In this document: piece by piece, positions 25,867 to 36,200 of the stretch
How the letters are laid out: each line of letters opens with the position of its first letter
Numbering within the stretch: position 1 is the stretch's first letter
Assembly (NCBI RefSeq): GCF_946479755.1
Contig: NZ_CAMLHC010000005.1
Location: 248,001-312,000, forward strand
Length of the DNA: 64,000 nucleotides
Direction of reading: 5' to 3'
From: an uncultured Chitinophaga sp.
Lineage (GTDB): Bacteria > Bacteroidota > Bacteroidia > Chitinophagales > Chitinophagaceae
Program-made: the position numbers and the translations under genes
The notes under the pieces: model-generated
Database searches by the model: none
Told to the model about the DNA's origin: nothing
The model's input: only the letters and a program-made list of their open reading frames with translations

Positions 25867-26748
25867 ATGTTACGCCTTATGAAAACCTTCACCCTCCTGT
25901 TACCCGTGCTGCTCCTGCAGCTCTCCGGCCATGCGCAGGGCAAATCCCTGTTATGGAAAGTAACCGGTAAAGATCTCAACGCCCCCTCTTATCTTTTCGG
26001 CACCATGCACCTCGTCTGTAAAAACGAGCTTTCTTTTTCCCCTGCAGTGACCGACGCGCTGCAGGGTGCTAAAACCATGTGCATGGAAATAGACCTCATG
26101 AACGAAAACAAGGAGAAGATGCAGTCACTGATATACAACCAGGATGACGGCTACTCCCTGCGGCAATTGTTCGACTCCGGCCAGTACCGGATGGTAGACC
26201 GCTTCTTCCAGGATACCATGCACTTCGGCCTGGCTACCCTTGATAAAGCCAAGCCTTTTATGCTCACCACCCTGCTGATGATGAAACAGGTGCCCTGCCC
26301 CAGCAAAGACATCGCTGCACCTGACAGGGAACTGGCCACGATGGCCACCAACAGGAAGATCCCCATTGCCACACTGGAAACCGTGGAGTCCCAGATGGCC
26401 CTCTTTGACAGCATCCCCGATAAAGCAGAAGCGGAGATGATCGTACGGATGGTAAAGGATATACAGCGCAACGACAAAGAAACCCGTTTGATGATGGACA
26501 CCTGGAAACAACAGGACCTCGATAAACTGTACAAGATGGTGATACAGGCCCCCGACCTGAAAAACTACCAGGACCTGATGCTCTTTCGCCGTAATGCCGC
26601 ATGGGTACCGCAACTCAAACAGCTGATGGCCCGGGGCCCCGTGTTTGTTGCCGTAGGCGCCGCACATCTGGCGGGTGACAAGGGATTGATCGCCCTGTTA
26701 AGGAAAGAAGGTTATAAAGTGGAGGCAGTCAGCTCAAAAAATCCCTAA
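25867..26748 (+). CDS. TraB/GumN family protein
   Basis: The 293-residue exported protein has a signal peptide (MKTFTLLLPVLLLQLSGHAQ). Family hallmarks are YLFGTMHLVC near the N-terminus and the C-terminal ARGPVFVAVGAAHLAGDKGL, both with GxxH-type motifs thought to form a metal site. The middle is helical. Some family members are metalloproteases; the role here is unknown. The ATG at 25885, which begins the signal peptide, is an equally good start. Confidence 0.88.
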   Translation: MLRLMKTFTLLLPVLLLQLSGHAQGKSLLWKVTGKDLNAPSYLFGTMHLVCKNELSFSPAVTDALQGAKTMCMEIDLMNENKEKMQSLIYNQDDGYSLRQLFDSGQYRMVDRFFQDTMHFGLATLDKAKPFMLTTLLMMKQVPCPSKDIAAPDRELATMATNRKIPIATLETVESQMALFDSIPDKAEAEMIVRMVKDIQRNDKETRLMMDTWKQQDLDKLYKMVIQAPDLKNYQDLMLFRRNAAWVPQLKQLMARGPVFVAVGAAHLAGDKGLIALLRKEGYKVEAVSSKNP

Positions 26749-26756
26749 ATAACCCC

Positions 26757-26764
26757 TATTTTTG
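26757..26764 (+). promoter_or_regulatory. -7 promoter element before the TamB-like gene
   Basis: TATTTTTG matches TAnnTTTG exactly, 19 bases before the proposed CTG start and nine bases after the TraB-like stop. Confidence 0.5.
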
Positions 26765-26783
26765 CCGGATAAACTTTTGCTGC

Positions 26784-29700
26784 CTGAAAAAAGTTCGGAA
26801 AATACTAACTATCATTTTACTGTGTTTGTTAGGCCTGATCATCCTGGTGGGCGTATTAATCAATATCCCCGCAGTCCAGAACCTGTTGGTGAGAGAAGTG
26901 ACATCGCGTTTGTCCGACCAGCTCCACACACGGGTCGAAATAAACCGCGTCACGTTACGGCTGTTCAACAGTATGCAGCTGGAGGGAGCACTCATCGAGG
27001 ATCAGCGCAAAGACACCCTCCTGTACGCGGGTAAGTTGCAGGTGCGCATTACTGACTGGTTCTTTTTTCAGGATAAACCCGTTATCAAATTCGTTGGACT
27101 GGAAGATGCGCAGGTCAACCTGCTGCGGCCCCGCAATGATTCTGTCTGGAATTACCATTTCCTGGAAGAAGCTTTTTCCGGCCCTCCCCGCTCCCAGCCA
27201 CAAACCCCTTCCAAAGGCATCTCCCTCGACTTAAAAAAAATAGACCTCCGCAATATCCGTATCAACCAGATTGACGCCTGGGTAGGTGAAGACATGCGCG
27301 GCTACGCCAAACGTATTTTTCTCGATGCCAAAAACCTCGACCTGCAAAGACATAACATCGATATACAAGAGCTGTTTCTCGACAACCCTTACTTTATTAT
27401 CAGCAGCTACGCCTCTTCACCGCTGCGGCATAAAAGGCCACAGCTCACTGGCAACCCGGTTCCTGACAGCACGGCTTCCGGCGAACTTCGCTGGAATTAT
27501 GGCAACTGGAAACTGCTGCTGAAAGAACTGCATATCCGCAACGGCATGCTCGGCGTGGATATGCCTGATGACAGCACCAAAGTGGAACCGGGCTACTTTG
27601 CCCCCAACCAGATCCGCTTTGGGGAGATCAACCTGTCGCTCACCAATACCAGCCTGGTGAAGGACAGTATCATCGGTGACCTGACCCTCAGCACCAAAGA
27701 GCGTTCAGGCTTTGAAGTGAAAAAGCTTACCAGCCGCTTTAAAATGTCTCCCGTGGAAATGGAGTTCTCCCGGCTGGACCTGCAAACGAACCGAAGTCAT
27801 ATCGGTGATTACTTTACGATGCAATACTCCGATATCAGCGACATGAACGACTATGTGAACAATGTGTTCATGCAGGCGCGATTCAAGGACTGCAGGCTTT
27901 CATCTGACGATATTGCGTTTTTTGCGCCGCCCCTTTCCACCTGGAAAAAAGAAATTACGCTTACCGGTAAGGCCCGTGGCCCCGTGAGCAACCTGAAAGC
28001 ATCCGAGATAGAGCTGGAAGCCGGCACCACCACCCGCCTCAAAGGCAGCATCGAAATGCGCGGTCTGCCGGATATTTACGAGACCTTCATCGACTTCCAT
28101 ACAGAAGAACTGGTCACCACCGGCGCAGATGTCATGCAGATCCTGCCGATCGTGAAAGAGGTGAAAGCCATCCGCATGGACAAGCTGACCTCCATCCGTT
28201 TCCAGGGAAGTTATACCGGCTTTATCAATGACTTTGTGGCCTATGGCCAGTTTCAGACCAACCTGGGCAAACTCAGCTCTGACCTTAACTTCAAAACCAG
28301 CCGCGACGTGCCCGTCTACTCCGGGAGCCTCACCACCACAGGCTTCGATGTAGGCACACTGTTCGATAACAGCAACCTGTCTACCCTCACGCTCAACGCC
28401 AAAGTAGACGGCGCCGGTTTTAACTTCAAGACGCTGAAAGCCAGTGTAGACGCCGACGTACAGGAAATCAGCCTGTTTGGCTATACGTACCGCAATATCA
28501 AAACCAACGGCACCATGAGCCGTAAGTTCTTCAACGGCTCGCTGGCATCCAAAGATCCTAACCTGGATATGGATTTTGCCGGCACCATTGATTTCAATGA
28601 GGCGCTGCCGGTATTCAATTTCCACTCGGACCTGCGCAAGGCAGACCTGAAAGCGTTGCATATCGTGGAAGATTCTGTTACCCTGCAGGCCAAGCTGGAC
28701 CTCAACTTTGCCGGTAACAATATCGACAACTTCGACGGCACCGCCCGTATGCATGAAGTGTCTGTATACAAAGATGGTAAGCGGCTGGAGTTCGACTCCC
28801 TGCGTGTGGCCACCCATATGCAGGACAACCAGAAGGTACTGAGCCTGAATGGCAGCGAGGTAAGCGGCTATGTAAAGGGCTCTTACAAACTGATGGAGCT
28901 GCCGGACGCCTTCCAGCTGTTGTTATACAAATATTACCCCAGCTACTTCCTCGCGCCAACGCGGGCAGACATCCAGGAGAACTTCACTTTCGCCTTTCAG
29001 TTCGGCGAAGTGGAGAAACTGCTGAAAGGCTTTACCAATAAGTTTACCGGCTTCGACAACTCGTCTGTCCAAGGCGGTCTTAATACCATGAATGGCGGTA
29101 ACCTGTCGCTCAACATCAACATCCCGGAAGCAGGTTATCTCGGGTACCGGGTACAGGAGCTGCAGGTCAAGGGAGAAGGTAATTTCAACAAAGTCAATAT
29201 CAGCACCAGCATCGGCAAAGTACTGTCCGGCAATAACACTATCCTGCAAAACCCGCTGATACTGGCCAGTTCCGGCAACGATACCTCTTATCTCAAGGTA
29301 GACCTGCAGGCGCAGGACACCTCTTCGCTGGACGGTTTCTATGCCCGCGTGGTGACGGTTCACCAGGGCGTGAAAGTGAATTTCCTCAACAGCGCCTTTA
29401 CCGTCAACGAGCGGCAGTGGAATGTAACCCCCGGCAATGAAATATACTGGAGCAAGGATTTTCTTACCGTGCACAATCTGCGGGTGACCCGCAATGATCA
29501 GAGCATTACGGTGGAGACCAACGAATTTAATCCGGATGAGTCGCGGTTTATCGTTACGCTGAAAAACCTGAACCTGCCGGATGTGATTCCATCACAGCTG
29601 ATCACCACCCGCATTGAAGGTATTACCGACGGTACCATTCACATCACCGATCCTACGCAGGACCTGGATGTAACCGCTGCGTTGCGTACCCGGGAGCTGC

Positions 29701-31589
29701 GGATAGACAACGATTCAATCGGCACGCTGAATATCGACGGCACATACCTGCACCGTACCGGCACCGCCACTTTCCTGGTGAAATCCGACAACGAGGGCAA
29801 GAATTTCCAGGCGCAGGGTAAAATCGGTCTTTCCGCCACCAACAAGGCTATCGACGCTGCTGTGGATTTCAATACCATGTCCATCAACCTGCTGAGCAAA
29901 TACCTGACAGGATATGTCTCCGATTTAACCGGCGCCGTGACAGGCAAGGTGAATGTTACCGGTACGACGGACCTCCCTTCCATGCGTGGCAGTCTCCAGC
30001 TGGACACTGTGGCCGTGACCGTAGATTACCTGGGCACCCGTTATAAAATACCACGGCTCAATGTTAATATTGACGATAACCTGATAGAGTTCGGCAATTT
30101 CGCCGTTATCGATAAATACGGTACCAAAGGCAACGCCAGCGGTTACATCAGCCATGATCACTTCAACAAGCTGAATTTCGACTTCGACGTTACCGGCCGC
30201 AACTTCCTGTTTCTCAACACAACGTCCGCCAGCAGCGATCTGTTTTACGGAGATGTGCTGGCAGACGGGAAGGTTTATTTCTCCGGCCCCCTCAACGATA
30301 TGCAGATGCATATCCTGGCGCGACCACTGAAGGGCACTCATTTCTATCTGCCTATGTCTGACAGTAAGGACATTGGTAAATACGATTATATCATCTTCAA
30401 AAGCTATGGTACAGAGATCAAGGAGAACAAGCGGAAGAAAGACAATACCAAACTGACGGTGAAGCTGGACATCGCCGCCAACCCGGATGCCCAGATAGAC
30501 GTGATCCTTGACGCCACCACCGGGGATATTATCTCCGCTAACGGCAGTGGTAACCTGCAGATCATTGCCAATACAGAAGGAGACTTCAGTATGTTCGGCA
30601 ACTATGAGATCAACAACGGGTCTTATAACTTCACGTTCCAGCGCCTGACCAGCTGGAAGTTTGACATAGAAAAGAACAGTACCATCACCTGGAATGGCGA
30701 TCCCCAGGAAGCCAAGGTGAATATCACCGCCAAGTACTCGTTGCCCAAAGTGAGTCTGTATAACCTGCTGGGACAGGCTGCCACCGTGAGCTCCAACGAC
30801 AAGCTGGCTACCCGTACCGAGCGGGTGGACGTGCTGATCAACCTGCGCGGTGCGTTGATGAAACCGGATATCTCCTATACCATTGAGCTGCCGGATGTGG
30901 GCAGCCTTTCCTACGAAAGTGGTGTGGCCGCCAAGCTGAAGGAGATCAACAACGACCAGAACAAGGCGTTACTGCAGATGTACGGCCTGTTGCTGTTCAA
31001 CCAGTTCCTGCCGGACGACGCCACCACCAATGCGGCCGCCAACGTGGGCATTACCGGTAAGAACAGTGTGGGACAGGCTTTGTCCGCCCAGGCCTCCGCT
31101 ATCCTCAACAATATTACCGGCGCACTGCTCAAAGGCAGCGGCATCGGCGTTAATGTCAACTACCGCGCGTACAACGTAGGCGGGCCTGGCGGCAGTGCCG
31201 ATAATAGTTCGGTAGACCGTAACCAGGTGAGCGCCGGTATTACCAGTACCCTGTTCAACAATCGTTTCCGGTTGTATGCCGGTGGCGACTACGACTGGGG
31301 CAAGTCTTCCACCTCCGCCAACGCCAACCGTTTTGCCGGCGACTTCCGGATCGAGTACCTGCTGACGCCGGACGGCCGTTTCCGTATCAACGCCTTCAGT
31401 AAATCGGATTACGACGTATATAACCTCAACAACCGTACGAAATCCGGTGTGGGCATTTCGTATATCCGTGAGTTCAACCGTCTCGGGGAGCTGTTCAACA
31501 ACCAGCGCCGCGGCCGTACCCCGCTCATGGATTCACTCCGCAAGGCGGCTGCGCTGAAGCCAAAAGAAGATTCTACAGAAAAGAAATAA
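26784..31589 (+). CDS. TamB-like translocation/assembly module protein
   Basis: The product is about 1601 residues: one N-terminal transmembrane helix followed by a very long beta-rich repetitive body (AsmA/DUF748-like start IPAVQNLLVREVTSRLSDQL, EINRVTLRLF) and a C-terminal TamB domain (KPDISYTIELPDVGS; NKALLQMYGLLLFNQFLP; GAGIGVNVNYRAYN-like end). Such proteins span the periplasm and assist outer-membrane protein or lipid transport. No ATG or GTG occurs before the membrane helix. TTG at 26826 would cut into the helix and remove its basic flank, whereas CTG at 26784 gives a standard basic N-terminus, L-KKVRK, before ILTIILLCLLGLIILVGVL. I therefore prefer 26784 and note 26826 as the alternative. 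An in-frame TAA at 26715 bounds the search. Confidence 0.85.
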   Translation: MKKVRKILTIILLCLLGLIILVGVLINIPAVQNLLVREVTSRLSDQLHTRVEINRVTLRLFNSMQLEGALIEDQRKDTLLYAGKLQVRITDWFFFQDKPVIKFVGLEDAQVNLLRPRNDSVWNYHFLEEAFSGPPRSQPQTPSKGISLDLKKIDLRNIRINQIDAWVGEDMRGYAKRIFLDAKNLDLQRHNIDIQELFLDNPYFIISSYASSPLRHKRPQLTGNPVPDSTASGELRWNYGNWKLLLKELHIRNGMLGVDMPDDSTKVEPGYFAPNQIRFGEINLSLTNTSLVKDSIIGDLTLSTKERSGFEVKKLTSRFKMSPVEMEFSRLDLQTNRSHIGDYFTMQYSDISDMNDYVNNVFMQARFKDCRLSSDDIAFFAPPLSTWKKEITLTGKARGPVSNLKASEIELEAGTTTRLKGSIEMRGLPDIYETFIDFHTEELVTTGADVMQILPIVKEVKAIRMDKLTSIRFQGSYTGFINDFVAYGQFQTNLGKLSSDLNFKTSRDVPVYSGSLTTTGFDVGTLFDNSNLSTLTLNAKVDGAGFNFKTLKASVDADVQEISLFGYTYRNIKTNGTMSRKFFNGSLASKDPNLDMDFAGTIDFNEALPVFNFHSDLRKADLKALHIVEDSVTLQAKLDLNFAGNNIDNFDGTARMHEVSVYKDGKRLEFDSLRVATHMQDNQKVLSLNGSEVSGYVKGSYKLMELPDAFQLLLYKYYPSYFLAPTRADIQENFTFAFQFGEVEKLLKGFTNKFTGFDNSSVQGGLNTMNGGNLSLNINIPEAGYLGYRVQELQVKGEGNFNKVNISTSIGKVLSGNNTILQNPLILASSGNDTSYLKVDLQAQDTSSLDGFYARVVTVHQGVKVNFLNSAFTVNERQWNVTPGNEIYWSKDFLTVHNLRVTRNDQSITVETNEFNPDESRFIVTLKNLNLPDVIPSQLITTRIEGITDGTIHITDPTQDLDVTAALRTRELRIDNDSIGTLNIDGTYLHRTGTATFLVKSDNEGKNFQAQGKIGLSATNKAIDAAVDFNTMSINLLSKYLTGYVSDLTGAVTGKVNVTGTTDLPSMRGSLQLDTVAVTVDYLGTRYKIPRLNVNIDDNLIEFGNFAVIDKYGTKGNASGYISHDHFNKLNFDFDVTGRNFLFLNTTSASSDLFYGDVLADGKVYFSGPLNDMQMHILARPLKGTHFYLPMSDSKDIGKYDYIIFKSYGTEIKENKRKKDNTKLTVKLDIAANPDAQIDVILDATTGDIISANGSGNLQIIANTEGDFSMFGNYEINNGSYNFTFQRLTSWKFDIEKNSTITWNGDPQEAKVNITAKYSLPKVSLYNLLGQAATVSSNDKLATRTERVDVLINLRGALMKPDISYTIELPDVGSLSYESGVAAKLKEINNDQNKALLQMYGLLLFNQFLPDDATTNAAANVGITGKNSVGQALSAQASAILNNITGALLKGSGIGVNVNYRAYNVGGPGGSADNSSVDRNQVSAGITSTLFNNRFRLYAGGDYDWGKSSTSANANRFAGDFRIEYLLTPDGRFRINAFSKSDYDVYNLNNRTKSGVGISYIREFNRLGELFNNQRRGRTPLMDSLRKAAALKPKEDSTEKK

Positions 31590-31610
31590 TGCGGGATGAA
31601 ATTCCCCGGC

Positions 31611-31642
31611 AAAAAAAATCCCGGAGCGGTCTGCTCCGGGAT
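31611..31642 (-). terminator. Terminator of ribBA
   Basis: A 10-bp perfect stem (ATCCCGGAGC with GCTCCGGGAT) and a 5-base loop are followed, on the minus strand, by seven T. It lies between convergent genes. Confidence 0.85.
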
Positions 31643-31667
31643 CAGTGTTATCTATATAATATTATCA

Positions 31668-32870
31668 TCAGCCTTTCAGGATTTCGTGGCCCAGTTTGTC
31701 CCTTTTGGTCCGCAGGTAATTTTCATTATGCGGGTTAGGATGTATTTCGATGGGCACGTTTTCAATCACCTCGAGGCCGTAGCCGCTGAGACCGGCGCGT
31801 TTACGCGGGTTGTTGGTGATGAGGCGGAGCTGGGTGATGTTCAGGTGCCGCAGGATCTGGGCGCCGACGCCGTAGTCGCGTTCATCCATTTTAAAGCCCA
31901 GCTCCAGGTTGGCTTCGACGGTGTCGAGACCTTCTTCCTGCAGTTTGTAGGCTTTGAGTTTGTTCATGAGGCCGATGCCGCGGCCTTCCTGGTTCATATA
32001 GAGGATGAGGCCTTTACCTTCTTTTTCCACCATCTGCATGGCAGCGTGCAGCTGTTCGCCACAGTCGCAGCGCAGGGAGTGGAGGATATCGCCGGTTACG
32101 CAGGACGAGTGTACGCGTACGAGTACCGGTTCATCTTTGGTCCAGTCGCCTTTTTTGAGCGCCATGTGGATTTCGCCGGAATTCAGTTGTTTGAAGGCGA
32201 TCAGTTCGAAGTTACCGTATTTGGTAGGCATTTGCACCCTTACTCCTTCTTCTATCAGCGTTTCGGTGCTGAGCATGTAGGAGATGAGGTCCTGGATGGA
32301 GATCAGTTTGAGGTCGAATTTGTCGGCTATTTCCCGCAGTTGTGGCAGGCGGGCCATGGAGCCGTCTTCGTTCATGATTTCTACCAGTACGCCGGCGGGC
32401 TCAAAGCCTGCCAGTCGCGCCAGGTCTATCGTTGCTTCTGTGTGGCCGGCGCGGCGCAGGACGCCGCCGGTTTTGGCTTTTAGGGGGAAGATGTGTCCGG
32501 GTTTACCGAGCTCTTCCGGTCTGATAGTAGGATCGATCAGCGCTTGTACCGTTTTGGCTCTGTCATGTGCGGAGATGCCGGTAGTGCAGCCGTGGCCGCG
32601 CAGGTCTACCGATACGGTGAAAGGTGTCTGATGCAGGGCGGTATTATCTCTCACCATCAGTTCCAGTCCCAGTTCTTCGCAGCGTTCTTCTGCCAGGGGT
32701 GCGCAGATCAGGCCACGGCCGTGTGTGCTCATAAAGTTGATGATCTCCGGCGTAACGTTACGCGCTGCGGTGATAAAGTCACCTTCATTCTCGCGGTCCT
32801 CATCATCTACTACGATTACCAGTTTGCCGTTCTTGATATCTTCTATTGCTGCTGCTATTGTATCTAACAT
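31668..32870 (-). CDS. ribBA: Bifunctional 3,4-dihydroxy-2-butanone-4-phosphate synthase / GTP cyclohydrolase II
   Basis: The 400-residue cytoplasmic enzyme catalyses the two entry steps of riboflavin synthesis. The N-terminal RibB half has [12 protein letters not shown] and [11 protein letters not shown] and later [13 protein letters not shown]. The C-terminal RibA half has the zinc ligands in [17 protein letters not shown] and the GTP-binding motif [13 protein letters not shown]. It appears to be transcribed alone. No FMN riboswitch was seen upstream; a -7-like box lies 33 bases before the ATG. Confidence 0.96.
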   Translation of the reverse strand: MLDTIAAAIEDIKNGKLVIVVDDEDRENEGDFITAARNVTPEIINFMSTHGRGLICAPLAEERCEELGLELMVRDNTALHQTPFTVSVDLRGHGCTTGISAHDRAKTVQALIDPTIRPEELGKPGHIFPLKAKTGGVLRRAGHTEATIDLARLAGFEPAGVLVEIMNEDGSMARLPQLREIADKFDLKLISIQDLISYMLSTETLIEEGVRVQMPTKYGNFELIAFKQLNSGEIHMALKKGDWTKDEPVLVRVHSSCVTGDILHSLRCDCGEQLHAAMQMVEKEGKGLILYMNQEGRGIGLMNKLKAYKLQEEGLDTVEANLELGFKMDERDYGVGAQILRHLNITQLRLITNNPRKRAGLSGYGLEVIENVPIEIHPNPHNENYLRTKRDKLGHEILKG

Positions 32871-32903
32871 ATATTATCCCTCCGGGTCAATGTTGAATGA
32901 CCG

Positions 32904-32911
32904 CAAAGTTA
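32904..32911 (-). promoter_or_regulatory. -7 promoter element of ribBA
   Basis: On the minus strand TAACTTTG matches TAnnTTTG exactly, 33 bases before the ATG; a TTG lies about 22 bases further upstream. Confidence 0.5.
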
Positions 32912-33258
32912 CGACTTAAACGCGGGAAATGGGCAAGGAAACATTCTGTCCGGAAACGGAGGAAACGACTGGGGATTTGATAATTATACAGTCAGATTTT
33001 AACAAATAAGAAATTGGCCGAATAAGTTTGGCACGTAACAACTTAATATCCAATAAAGTTCAGTCTGGATAACGCTTTTATGCATTAGCAAATTGGCCGA
33101 TTTGAGGATTCATAATTTTTTTTGAAATTCCTGAACAAACATCCTGCAAATACGGATTAACCTGTTAAGATATCAAAAAATTTTATCGAGGTTTACATGA
33201 TCTTTCACGACTTAACAATTTGTTAATTCCGCGTTAAAATTTTCCCAAACTTTTTCGG

Positions 33259-33266
33259 CACCTTTG
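33259..33266 (+). promoter_or_regulatory. Possible -7 element of the Oar-like receptor
   Basis: CACCTTTG differs from TAnnTTTG at the first base only and is followed by four bases (CGCC) and the ATG at 33271, the same spacing as at pcm and 40460. Confidence 0.35.
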
Positions 33267-33270
33267 CGCC

Positions 33271-36200
33271 ATGAAACAAACTTCTCTGATTATGGGATTT
33301 AAAAAATTACTCTTTACCTTATCCTTATTACTCACAACGATCTTTACCTATGCACAGGTTACGACCTCAGGTATGAACGGTAAGGTAACCGGTACAGACA
33401 ATGTTGGTTTACCCGGTGCAACAGTAGTGGCTGTACACCTTCCCTCCGGTACCCGTTACGGTACTACGACCGATGCCGAAGGCTTTTACCGTTTGCCAAA
33501 CATGAACGTAGGTGGTCCCTACAAAGTGACCGTTTCCTACATTGGCTTTAACGAATTTTCCCAGGACAACATCTCGCTTGCACTGGGCCAGACATTTAAA
33601 CTGAACGCAAAACTGGCTGACAAAAGCCGGGAAATCAAACAAGTAGAAGTGGTTGCACAGCGTAACAACGCTTTTGATCCGAACCGTAAAGGTGCTCAGA
33701 CCGTGATCAGCCGCTCTCAGATTGAGGCCCTGCCTACCGTTGGCCGTAACTATACAGACTTTGCCCGTTTAACACCTCAGGCAAGACTGACAAAAGACGG
33801 TAATGGTAACAACGGTATCTCTATTGCCGGTACCAACAGCCGTTACAACGCCATCTTTGTGGACGGCGCCGTACAAAACGACGTATTTGGCCTCTCCGAC
33901 AACGGTGCTAACGGTGGTCAGATTGGTATTTCACCTTTCAGTGTGGACATCATCGATCAGATCAACATCAACGTTTCTCCGTTCGACGTAAAACAAGGCG
34001 GTTTCGCCGGTGGTTCCATCAACGCCGTAACCCGCAGCGGTACCAATAACATTGAAGGTTCTGCTTACTATTTCTTCCGCAACCAGGACCTGGCTGGTAA
34101 AAGACCTACCGATATCAAAGGTTCAGACCGTCCTAAACTGCCGGATTTCGCCTCCCAGACTTATGGTCTGCGTGTTGGCGGTCCGATCATCAAAAATAAA
34201 CTGTTCTACTTCGTAAACGCCGAATTCCAGAAAGACGAAACACCTCAAAACTTCGGTTACGATACCTATGCAGCCAGCCTGAAGGCCAACGCTGCTACCC
34301 GTGATCAGCTGGATGCCGTAAGCGGTAAACTGATGAAAATGGGTTATGATCCCGGTGGATATGAAAGCAACATCCGCAAACTGGACGGTACCAAACTGTT
34401 CGTTCGCCTGGACTGGAACATCAACAGCGTTCACAAATTCACGATCCGTCATCAGTACACCAGAGGTGTAAGTACCAGCCCTGCTGTATCTAACCAGCGT
34501 AATATCTTTTATGCTAACAGAGGCGTTTACTTCCCTTCTACCACCAATGCTACTACCGCCGAGCTGAAAAGCATGTTCGGTAACAAAGCGTCCAACTCAT
34601 TGCTGATCGGTGTAAACCGTGTGCGTGACGACCGTGGTGTGATGGGCAACCCTTTCCCTAACGTTTTCATCACCAAAGAATCTATCGGTTTCGGTTCTGA
34701 AGCATTCTCCGCAGCTAACCTGCTGCAACAGGATGTGATCACCCTGACAGACAACTTTGAGCTGTACAAAGGAAAACACACCATCACCATCGGTACCAGC
34801 AATGAATACTACAATCTGAACAACGTATTCATCAGAAATAACTTCGGCGCCTATACTTACGCCAACGTAAACGATTTTCTGAACGATAAATCACCTATCC
34901 GTTTCCAGCGTACTTTCTCTGCTGTTGACAACGGCATTGGCGACGACACCAAAGCTGCCGCTAAATTAAAAGCCATGCAGCTCGGCTTATATGTTCAGGA
35001 CGATTACCAGATCAGCGATAACTTCAAACTGTCATATGGTCTGCGTGCCGACCTGCCTATCTTCCTCGATAAACCGCGTGAAAATGCCGGTTTCAACGAA
35101 AACGTACTGCCTAAACTGGAAGCTGCCGGTTGGGACCTGAACGGTGCCAGAACCGGTGTGAAACCTGATAGCAAAATCCTCCTCTCTCCCCGTATCGCCT
35201 TTAACTGGGACGTTACCGGTGACCAGAGAACCCAGATCCGCGGTGGCGCCGGTATCTTTACCAGCCGCATTCCGTTTGTATGGGTTGGTGGCATCTACAA
35301 CAACAATGGTGTGACCCTCGGTGAAATGGACGTTAAATACGATCCTACCAAACCAACCGCTCCGGGTAACCAGCCGATTGTGTTCAACCCGGCTTATGAC
35401 AAACAGCCTTCTATCACTGCCGTACCTTCCGGCCAGATCGACCTGTTTGCCAAAAACTTCAAATTCCCGCAGGTATTCAGAACCAGCCTCGCTGTTGACA
35501 GAAAACTGCCTTGGGGCATGGTTGGTACCCTCGAAGGTATCTTCACCAAAACCCTCAATAACGTTAACTACTACAACCTGGCCTACGTAAAGAACGGTAG
35601 CCAGACCGTTACCGGCAATGGTGGCGACAACCGTCCTATCTACAGAAAGATCGGTACAGACACCCTCGGTGCTTATCCTAACATCTACTACGCTGAAAAT
35701 ACCAGCAAAGGTTACACTTATAGCTTCACCGCCCAGTTGCAGAAAGCTTTCCGCAATGGTCTGAGCGCCAATGTTGCCTATACTTTCAGCCGTGCAAAAG
35801 GCCTGAACGACGGTCAGTCCTCCCAGAACTCTTCCCAGTGGCGTATGCCTAACGTAAGAGGTAAAAATGACCTCGATATGGCTTATTCTATCTATGATGG
35901 CGGTTCCCGTATCGTAGCTTCCGTATCCTATAAAAAAGAATACGCTGGCTTCATGGCTACTACTGTCAGCCTGTTCTATACCGGCCAGAATGGCGACCGC
36001 TTCTCTTATGGCTACAGAGACAACGCCGGCAACCTGAACATCAACAAAGACCTGCCTGGCTCCGGCGACGCTGGTCTGAGCATTATGTATGTTCCCAGAG
36101 ATGCAAGCGAAATCCACCTCGTAGACTATAAAGACGCTGGTGGTAACACCGTATCCGCTGCGGACCAGTGGAACAGACTGAACAGCTTTATCGAAAACGA

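Larger units (their letters stand above)
32871..33270. other. Divergent intergenic region, ribBA / Oar-like receptor
   Basis: No gene is seen in these 400 A+T-rich bases. The region holds promoter-like boxes for both flanking genes and a direct repeat AAATTGGCCGA at 33011-33021 and 33090-33100. Confidence 0.65.

Noticed and set aside
31596..32483. 295-codon plus-strand frame opposite ribBA
   Set aside because: Shadow of ribBA and it runs through the ribBA terminator.
32871..33270. FMN riboswitch upstream of ribBA
   Set aside because: I looked for the conserved RFN helices and loops on the minus strand and did not find them.
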